Assembly (NCBI GenBank): GCA_023253435.1
Contig: JALRGJ010000069.1
Span: forward strand, 1 to 6,202
Direction: 5' to 3'
DNA: 6,202 bases
Origin: Ilumatobacteraceae bacterium
GTDB lineage: Bacteria; Actinomycetota; Acidimicrobiia; Acidimicrobiales; Ilumatobacteraceae
Part shown: positions 1-4,151 of the stretch, in pieces
How the letters are laid out: every line of letters starts with the position of its first letter
Position numbering within the stretch: position 1 is the stretch's first letter
The notes under the pieces: model-generated
Database searches by the model: none
The model's input: only the letters and a program-made list of their open reading frames with translations
Told to the model about the DNA's origin: nothing
Made by a program: the position numbers and the translations under genes

Positions 1-1
1 T

Positions 2-562
2 GCCGTGGCCGGTGCTCTCACGGGTATAGAGAAAAAGCTGGACATTTTTGGAGTCGTCTTTCTGGCGGGGGTCACAGCCCGTGGTGGTGGATTCATGCGT
101 GATGTGTTGCTGGGGGCTGCACCTGTAGCGGGATTAGAAGACTGGCGCTACATCGTGACTCCGGCAGCCGTGGGGCTCATTGTCTTTTATATCCACCCAG
201 CAGTTTCCAAACTGCGGCGCGCGCTCTTACTCGTTGATGCTGCCGGTATGGGTCTATTTGCAGTGGCTGGTGCTCGCAAAGCCATCGACTTTGGTCTTGG
301 ACCTATGGGATCCTGCGTGATCGGAATGATCACAGCCATCGGAGGCGGGTTGCTACGCGACGTACTGGTGCGAGAGATTCCCTCCATTTTGCATAAAGAG
401 ATCTATGCCACTGCGGCTCTCCTTGGCTCCATTGTTGTTGTAACGGGAGACAGAATTAATTTCAACAACATCGCCACTGCAGTCATCGCTATCGCGGCGG
501 CTTTCACTATCAGAGTGTTGAGCGTGTGGCGTAAATGGTCTGCCCCCTCTCCCCGTCTCTAG
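2..562 (+). CDS. UPF0126/TRIC-type membrane protein, 5'-truncated by the window edge
   Basis: Integral membrane protein of the UPF0126 (YicG-like) family, which is related to trimeric intracellular cation (TRIC) channels. The ligand or ion for bacterial members is not well established. Two homologous halves are visible. Counting the GTG at 5 as residue 1, the first has a GGG-x2-RD motif at residues 27-33 after a hydrophobic segment. The second has a hydrophobic segment near 74-90 and GGG-x2-RD at 113-119, followed by the family's EIP and 'EIYA' stretch. Another hydrophobic helix lies near 155-172, then a basic tail. The reading frame is open to the window edge, and the residues just before and at position 5 continue the usual family N-terminus (Ala-Val-Ala-Gly-Ala). 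The GTG at 5 is therefore probably internal, and about 15-20 residues are missing upstream. The stop is TAG at 560-562. Family call confident; transported substrate unknown. Confidence 0.88.
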   Translation, partial: AVAGALTGIEKKLDIFGVVFLAGVTARGGGFMRDVLLGAAPVAGLEDWRYIVTPAAVGLIVFYIHPAVSKLRRALLLVDAAGMGLFAVAGARKAIDFGLGPMGSCVIGMITAIGGGLLRDVLVREIPSILHKEIYATAALLGSIVVVTGDRINFNNIATAVIAIAAAFTIRVLSVWRKWSAPSPRL

Positions 563-588
563 CCCTCGTCTCCGTGGCCATTTCCAAG

Positions 589-617
589 TTGGGAATCATT
601 CTCATTTTCAGTATTCT
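589..617 (+). promoter_or_regulatory. Predicted promoter of the metal-importer operon
   Basis: A -35-like TTGGGA (589-594) and a -10-like TATTCT (612-617) are separated by 17 bp, the ideal sigma70/SigA spacing. The expected transcription start is at or within a base or two of the A of the ATG at 624. The lipoprotein mRNA would then be leaderless, which agrees with the lack of a purine-rich Shine-Dalgarno before that ATG. The gap after the upstream gene is only 61 bp, so read-through from that gene is also possible. Predicted from sequence only. Confidence 0.6.
590..610. promoter_or_regulatory. Zur-like operator (21-bp imperfect palindrome)
   Basis: Half-site TGGGAATCA (590-598), a 3-bp centre TTC, and half-site TCATTTTCA (602-610). 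The right half read on the - strand is TGAAAATGA, so the arms agree at 6 of 9 positions. From memory, actinobacterial Zur boxes have the form TGAAAATGA-N3-TCATTTTCA; this site fits with three mismatches, all in the left arm. It covers the last bases of the -35, the whole spacer except its last base, and stops just before the -10. A bound repressor would block RNA polymerase. Its place directly ahead of a metal ABC importer supports zinc-dependent repression. Fur- or Mur-type regulators bind related sites and remain alternatives. Confidence 0.6.
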
Positions 618-623
618 TGTCAC

Positions 624-1595
624 ATGGGCAGAAAATCATCCCTAGGCAAGACACCAATTGGAAAGGCATCCATTGGCTCATTGATTGCCGTCAGCGCAGC
701 AGCGCTTCTTGGTGCATGTTCAAGTTCTGCACAAACTTCTGTTATCTCGGTCTCAGCCTCGTTCTATCCCATTGCAGAAATTGTTCGAACTGTGGGCGGA
801 AACGAAATTGATGTTCAAGATCTCACACCCATCGGACATGATGCCCATGACACCGAGCTCACAGCCAAGCAACTTCAACGACTAGAGAAGTCATCAATCA
901 TTTTTTATTTTGGAGATGATTTCCAACCAGGTTCTCAAAAGGCGATTGAATCCCAATCATCACAAAAAATCGTTGATCTCTTTGAGCCATCAACCGTTAA
1001 TGGAAAAGAACTTGTTGTGCCAAGAATCAGCATCGACTCCACATGTCAAGGATGTGAATCTGGCAAAGAGTTAGATCCTCATGTGTGGTTGAACCCTTCG
1101 CACATGATCACACTTACCCAAATTGTGCAAGAAAGACTGTCGCAATTGGCACCTCAAAAGCGTGACTTCTTTGTAAGCCGTGCAACCACCTACATGAATC
1201 AACTCTCGGAACTAGGTGAACTCATTGATTCTTCGTTTCAGCGGTGTGAGAGCACAATTTTGGCAACTGAGCACAACAGTTTTGGATATTTCACCTCTAG
1301 GGCCAAACTGTCTCCACTCCCTCTGGCGGGGTACTCACCAGATCAAAGTGTCTCTGGCAAAGAACTCACTAGTCTCACCGCATTGTTGAAAAAGTCAAAT
1401 GTTTCGACAGTGTTCGATGAACCATCTCTCGCTTCAGATCTTGTCAAACAAGTGGCCAATTCAATTGGTGCGCAAGTGGATTCTCTCAATGCGGTGGAGT
1501 CAATTACTGACGAACAGTTATCTGCGGGCGAGAGCTACATCAGCATCATGAAAGACAACATCCAGAAAATGAAAAAGGCTCTGCGTTGCTCATGA
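624..1595 (+). CDS. znuA: Metal (probably Zn) ABC transporter substrate-binding lipoprotein
   Basis: Cluster A-I (ZnuA/TroA/PsaA family) solute-binding protein that captures divalent metal outside the membrane and passes it to the permease. 323 residues, normal for the family. The N-terminus has Lys/Arg residues at 4-14, a hydrophobic stretch near 17-30 and a lipobox Leu-Gly-Ala-Cys with Cys32, so it should be a lipid-anchored protein. Likely metal ligands are His75 (in a GHDAHD segment), His153 (DPHVWLNP) and His217 (EHNSFGYF). The family's fourth acidic position, in the usual 'LDPL' stretch, appears to be Asn289. There is no long His-rich loop as in some ZnuA proteins. Cys141 and Cys144 form a CxxC in the segment before the second ligand; Cys208 and Cys322 could form a disulfide. 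The ATG at 624 is chosen because it gives a complete signal peptide and follows a predicted -10 by 6 nt; no Shine-Dalgarno is seen. It overlaps the ATPase gene by 4 bp. Zinc rather than manganese is inferred from the upstream Zur-like box. Confidence 0.9.
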   Translation: MGRKSSLGKTPIGKASIGSLIAVSAAALLGACSSSAQTSVISVSASFYPIAEIVRTVGGNEIDVQDLTPIGHDAHDTELTAKQLQRLEKSSIIFYFGDDFQPGSQKAIESQSSQKIVDLFEPSTVNGKELVVPRISIDSTCQGCESGKELDPHVWLNPSHMITLTQIVQERLSQLAPQKRDFFVSRATTYMNQLSELGELIDSSFQRCESTILATEHNSFGYFTSRAKLSPLPLAGYSPDQSVSGKELTSLTALLKKSNVSTVFDEPSLASDLVKQVANSIGAQVDSLNAVESITDEQLSAGESYISIMKDNIQKMKKALRCS

Positions 1596-2323
1596 GTTCC
1601 CCTGTTCTGCAAGCGATCGATCTCTCAGTCTCATATGGAGATACTCGGGCGCTCTCAGATACAACGTTCTCTCTTTCCTCAGGGGAATTGGTGGCTGTCG
1701 TTGGCCCCAACGGTGCAGGAAAATCAACAATGTTTAAGGCGCTGGCAGGATTCGTTGATCATGAAGGAGACGTCATTGTGCATGGCCATACATGTCACCA
1801 TCACGAGCGTCAGGCAATTGCATATATACCTCAACAATCAGACGTAGATCTTCGATTCCCCATCACCGTGACAGAGGTGGTGATGGCAGGAAGGCGTCGC
1901 TTTCATGGCGCAAGAATGTCGCCAACTGCCCAAGATGCAGCCACGGTCAATGCATGTTTGGCTCAAGTAGACCTTGCAGACATGGGCAACAGATCACTCA
2001 GTACTTTGTCTGGAGGGCAAGTGCAACGCGTCATGTTGGCCCGCGCAATTGCCCAGGAAGCAGATGTATTGCTTCTCGACGAAGCACTCTCGGGCGTAGA
2101 CACAGCACATACCGATGAACTCATTGCCTTGTTTCAACAACTTCAAGCACGCGGCACTTCAATCTTGGTGTCTACTCACGATCTCGCACTTGTACGGTCA
2201 CAGTTCACTCGTTGTTTAGCTGTCAATGGCTCTTTACGAGGCGACGGCTCTCCGGCCGTGGAACTCACAGGACAAAAACTTGAAGTCCTCTTTAGCCATG
2301 CCCCTCATGAAGGTCACCTCTAA
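1592..2323 (+). CDS. znuC: Metal (probably Zn) ABC transporter ATP-binding protein
   Basis: Cytoplasmic ATPase subunit that powers the importer. With ATG 1592 as start it has 243 residues and all ABC landmarks: Walker A GPNGAGKST (38-46), Q-loop Gln81 in IPQQ, signature LSGGQ (139-143), Walker B VLLLDE (159-164), D-loop SGVD (167-170) and switch His196 in STHD. The segment after the Q-loop (DLRFPITVTEVVMAGR) is typical of the Mn/Zn/Fe chelate importer ATPases. A local cluster of histidines lies at residues 64-71 (His64, 66, 69, 70, 71, with Cys68). An in-frame TTG at 1586 would add two residues, but ATG 1592 forms the classic ATGA overlap with the lipoprotein stop. No strong Shine-Dalgarno is seen at the usual distance, so translational coupling is likely. 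Intact and expected to be functional. Confidence 0.93.
   Translation: MSSPVLQAIDLSVSYGDTRALSDTTFSLSSGELVAVVGPNGAGKSTMFKALAGFVDHEGDVIVHGHTCHHHERQAIAYIPQQSDVDLRFPITVTEVVMAGRRRFHGARMSPTAQDAATVNACLAQVDLADMGNRSLSTLSGGQVQRVMLARAIAQEADVLLLDEALSGVDTAHTDELIALFQQLQARGTSILVSTHDLALVRSQFTRCLAVNGSLRGDGSPAVELTGQKLEVLFSHAPHEGHL
2309..2313 (+). promoter_or_regulatory. Possible ribosome binding site of the permease gene
   Basis: GAAGG lies 9 nt before the permease ATG, inside the end of the ATPase coding sequence. It is the only start in the window with a purine-rich stretch at a usable distance, which is consistent with an internal operon gene that cannot be leaderless. Short motif, so modest confidence. Confidence 0.4.
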
Positions 2324-3180
2324 TGCAATGGCTTCTTGATCCATTTCAGTCTGACTTTTCTCAGCGTGCTGCACTCGTTTGCGTGATGGTGGGAATTCTC
2401 TCACCTGTTGTAGGTACATGGATCTCACTACGACGCCTTTCATATCTCGGTGACTCCATGTCTCACTCGCTACTGGGTGGCGTTGCACTTGCCTTTGCAT
2501 GGTTTGGTACAAACGCGATTCTCCTCGGTGCGTTGATTGCAGGAATTTTCATGGCAGTAGTGATTCATTACCTCTCCCAGAACAGAAGGCTCGCACACGA
2601 CTCCATCATCGCTGTCGTAGGAAGTGGCATGTTTGCCTTTGGCGTACTTGCACTAAATAAGATTGAAACATCGGTATCGCTCTCCCATTTCTTGTTCGGA
2701 CAGCTACTCACTGTCAACAGCCTCGATGTTTGGATCACCGCCGCACTCACAATATGCAGTCTCATTTTTGTGTGGCTCCGCTTCGATGATCTCAAGTTCT
2801 CCACATTTGATAGAGACCATGCCACCCAGGTGGGCATCAATGTTCAAAAACTCGATGCTGCACTACTTATTCTCTTAGCGATCTGTGTCGTGGTGTGTTT
2901 GTCCACTGTGGGAACAGTTCTCACGGTGAGTTTGTTAATCACACCTACCTCTACTGCGCGCCTGTTCTTCAATACGGTGAGCACTATTACAAAGGCATCC
3001 ATTGCCATTGGACTTATTGAAGTGCTGGGTGGATTTATTGTCGCCTATCACGCAGACCTCCCACCAGGTCCCACCATTACATTGGGAACCACAGTGATTT
3101 TTATTGTGGCGTATGTCATTCAGTATGCAACATCTGAACGCACATACATTCAGCACTCACATAAACACGAACATCATTAA
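2323..3180 (+). CDS. znuB: Metal (probably Zn) ABC transporter permease, ABC-3 family
   Basis: Membrane channel subunit of the importer, 285 residues, about eight hydrophobic segments (near 15-36, 46-62, 64-82, 94-112, 133-152, 178-207, 222-242, 250-268). Family hallmarks: the SMSHSLLGGVALA stretch (45-57), LFGQLLTV (124-131), the D-x-A-x3-G element around 165-171, LLITP (204-208), and the DLPPGPTITL loop (245-254) before the last helix. The C-terminus ends in a histidine-rich tail, HSHKHEHH (278-285), probably cytoplasmic, that could bind metal; this is common in zinc transporters but here is very short. The start ATG overlaps the ATPase stop in a TAATG arrangement (1-bp overlap). Last gene of the three-gene operon; no clear intrinsic terminator with a T-tract follows. 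Confidence 0.92.
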   Translation: MQWLLDPFQSDFSQRAALVCVMVGILSPVVGTWISLRRLSYLGDSMSHSLLGGVALAFAWFGTNAILLGALIAGIFMAVVIHYLSQNRRLAHDSIIAVVGSGMFAFGVLALNKIETSVSLSHFLFGQLLTVNSLDVWITAALTICSLIFVWLRFDDLKFSTFDRDHATQVGINVQKLDAALLILLAICVVVCLSTVGTVLTVSLLITPTSTARLFFNTVSTITKASIAIGLIEVLGGFIVAYHADLPPGPTITLGTTVIFIVAYVIQYATSERTYIQHSHKHEHH

Positions 3181-3199
3181 CAATCACATTCCACAAGTA

Positions 3200-3218
3200 T
3201 TGGTGTACCTAACACCGA
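3200..3218. repeat. Small inverted repeat downstream of the permease gene
   Basis: GGTGT (3202-3206) pairs with ACACC (3212-3216) around a 5-base loop. A T-G and a T-A pair extend the stem to about 7 bp. It starts 20 nt after the permease stop and could mark the 3' end of the importer mRNA, but no T-run follows, so it is not a standard intrinsic terminator. Confidence 0.35.
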
Positions 3219-3224
3219 ACCGAT

Positions 3225-3238
3225 AACACTGTTGTGTT
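3225..3238. repeat. Inverted repeat in the upstream region of the stress-protein gene
   Basis: AACAC (3225-3229), loop TGTT, GTGTT (3234-3238): a perfect 5-bp inverted repeat located 9 bp before the predicted -10 and covering the place where a -35 would sit. It could be an operator or a second weak hairpin of the preceding operon; by length alone it could also be chance. Confidence 0.3.
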
Positions 3239-3247
3239 GCACAGAAG

Positions 3248-3253
3248 TAAAAT
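3248..3253 (+). promoter_or_regulatory. Predicted -10 element of the stress-protein gene (leaderless)
   Basis: TAAAAT, five of six matches to TATAAT, ends 6 nt before the ATG at 3260, so transcription is expected to begin at about the A of the start codon. No Shine-Dalgarno is present (the intervening bases are TGGTGC). No good -35 is seen at 17 bp (AACACT is found there), so an activator may be needed. Confidence 0.5.
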
Positions 3254-3259
3254 TGGTGC

Positions 3260-3700
3260 ATGACAAACAACGCAGGAAAACGTCGGATTCTCGTGGGTGT
3301 AGATGGTTCACCTAACTCACAGAAAGCAGTCGATTGGGCAATCAGTTTTGCTCACGCAGGTGACACCGTCATTTTGCTGTCGGCGTGGAGCCCTATTGTT
3401 GTTCCAGCAGACATGGCAATGTCGTACACCTTCGATGACACTGCAGCTCGTGAAACCCTTGATAAAGAAAACAAGAGAGTGTCTCAAAATGCAGCGAACA
3501 GGGGTGTGAGTTTGGCATCGCACTTTGAAAACAATGACCCCCGAAATGCTTTGCTCTCCACCGCCGCAGATCTTGTTGTCATTGGCTCTCGTGGTCACGG
3601 TGGTGTAATGGGCTTGTTACTTGGCTCTGTTGCGGATTACGTAGCACGCCATTCCAAAGTGCCTGTAGTGATTGTGCCCGCCGACCAACCAAAGCACTGA
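3260..3700 (+). CDS. Universal stress protein (UspA family), ATP-binding type
   Basis: Small soluble cytoplasmic protein, 146 residues, one Usp domain. The N-terminal strand ILVGVDGSPNS (10-20) carries the Asp15 expected to contact the nucleotide. The C-terminal part has the full G-x2-G-x9-G-S/T ATP-binding signature, GSRGHGG at 109-115 ending in Gly122-Ser123, followed by VPVVIVP (134-140). It should therefore belong to the nucleotide-binding class (like MJ0577 and mycobacterial Usps), not the UspA class that lacks the motif. In actinobacteria such proteins respond to hypoxia, starvation or other stress; which applies here cannot be read from the sequence. I saw no DosR-type palindrome in the 79-bp upstream gap. 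The start ATG at 3260 is preceded by a -10-like TAAAAT. The next gene begins 13 nt after its stop. Confidence 0.93.
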   Translation: MTNNAGKRRILVGVDGSPNSQKAVDWAISFAHAGDTVILLSAWSPIVVPADMAMSYTFDDTAARETLDKENKRVSQNAANRGVSLASHFENNDPRNALLSTAADLVVIGSRGHGGVMGLLLGSVADYVARHSKVPVVIVPADQPKH

Positions 3701-3701
3701 G

Positions 3702-3722
3702 TACCGTGGAGGCATGACCTCC
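3702..3722 (+). promoter_or_regulatory. -10-like element and start-codon hairpin before the DUF6941 gene
   Basis: TACCGT (3702-3707) fits the TAnnnT minimum of a -10 and ends 6 nt before the ATG at 3714, the same spacing seen at 624 and 3260. GGAGG (3708-3712) looks like a Shine-Dalgarno but is only 1 nt from the ATG, too close to work normally. It also pairs perfectly with CCTCC (3718-3722), leaving CATGA with the start codon in the loop. Either the mRNA starts at 3714 and GGAGG is outside it, or a read-through mRNA has a folded start region. Confidence 0.35.
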
Positions 3723-4142
3723 CAATTTGATTCCTCCGGAGTAGATCTCACCACCCTGACACTGTGTGATTTCGCCAGTATCCGCGAGGGCTTACTGAAC
3801 ATTGTGAGTGGTGGCATTACTCGCGTTGGTACTCGCCAAGACTTTCCGGTGCAGTTGGAGTCATACATTGCGATGTCTGTGTATGTACAGCCGCATCGAG
3901 TAGACGACGAGCATCACGGGCGGGTGGTGTTGCGGTATCCAGAAACTCTCGATGAGATAGCGCGGATTGATTTTCAATTTAATGTTTCTGCGGACAGAAA
4001 CCCAGGTGAAGGACTCTTCTTTCCGTTTGCACTACCTCTGCGAGGAATCGTGTTTCCTCATGCCGGTCAGATAGATATTTCAGTCACCCTCAATGACCAA
4101 CCTGCTGGTCTTGTGACCTTTTGGTTGTCGGAAGCGTCGTAA
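3714..4142 (+). CDS. DUF6941-type protein of unknown function
   Basis: 142 residues, soluble, no signal peptide or membrane helix. The pattern matches my memory of DUF6941 proteins: an early 'LCD-a' segment (LTLCDFA), then a 'G-llnivsGGitrv' strand, a central beta-rich region with an 'FQF-V' strand, a proline-rich turn before 'PLRGIVFPHAG' and a final strand ending near 'TFWL'. The fold is probably an all-beta sandwich. No catalytic motif is recognisable and the function is unknown. ATG 3714 gives a start close to the conserved region. In-frame TTG 3672 would add 14 residues overlapping the stress-protein gene and is less likely. It lies 13 nt after the stress-protein gene and 9 nt before the protease gene, so the three may be cotranscribed, but no functional link is known. 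Confidence 0.72.
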   Translation: MTSQFDSSGVDLTTLTLCDFASIREGLLNIVSGGITRVGTRQDFPVQLESYIAMSVYVQPHRVDDEHHGRVVLRYPETLDEIARIDFQFNVSADRNPGEGLFFPFALPLRGIVFPHAGQIDISVTLNDQPAGLVTFWLSEAS

Positions 4143-4145
4143 ATA
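4140..4145 (+). promoter_or_regulatory. Weak -10-like element before the protease gene
   Basis: TAAATA overlaps the stop codon of the preceding gene and ends 6 nt before the ATG at 4152. The final base departs from the -10 consensus and no good -35 is seen, so this is weaker than the elements at 612 and 3248. It is listed because the spacing is identical and the CACACC before the ATG contains no Shine-Dalgarno. Confidence 0.25.
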
Positions 4146-4151
4146 CACACC

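Noticed and set aside
5..7. GTG at 5 as the true start of the first gene
   Set aside because: The frame is open to the window edge and the family normally has a further half helix upstream, so the gene is more likely cut by the window.
582..595. TTCC and GGAA as a terminator stem for the first gene
   Set aside because: Only 4 bp of stem and no T-run at the right place. The right arm is better explained as part of the promoter and Zur-like box.
1044..1055. CxxC of the substrate-binding protein as a thioredoxin-like active site
   Set aside because: There is no thioredoxin fold context; the protein is clearly a metal-binding solute-binding protein, so a disulfide or extra metal site is more plausible.
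1586..1591. TTG at 1586 as start of the ATPase gene
   Set aside because: The ATG two codons later forms the usual ATGA overlap with the upstream stop and is a stronger start; the extra two residues add nothing conserved.
2234..2840. Open frames of 90-92 codons on the - strand opposite the importer ATPase and permease
   Set aside because: No recognisable domain, and each overlaps well-supported + strand genes. They are shadows of the coding bias.
3181..3259. DosR-type hypoxia box ahead of the universal stress protein gene
   Set aside because: No GGGAC/GTCCC palindrome is present in the gap.
3672..3713. TTG at 3672 as start of the DUF6941 gene
   Set aside because: It would overlap the stress-protein gene by 29 bp, and the added 14 residues are proline-rich and unlike a family N-terminus. 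ATG 3714 is preferred.
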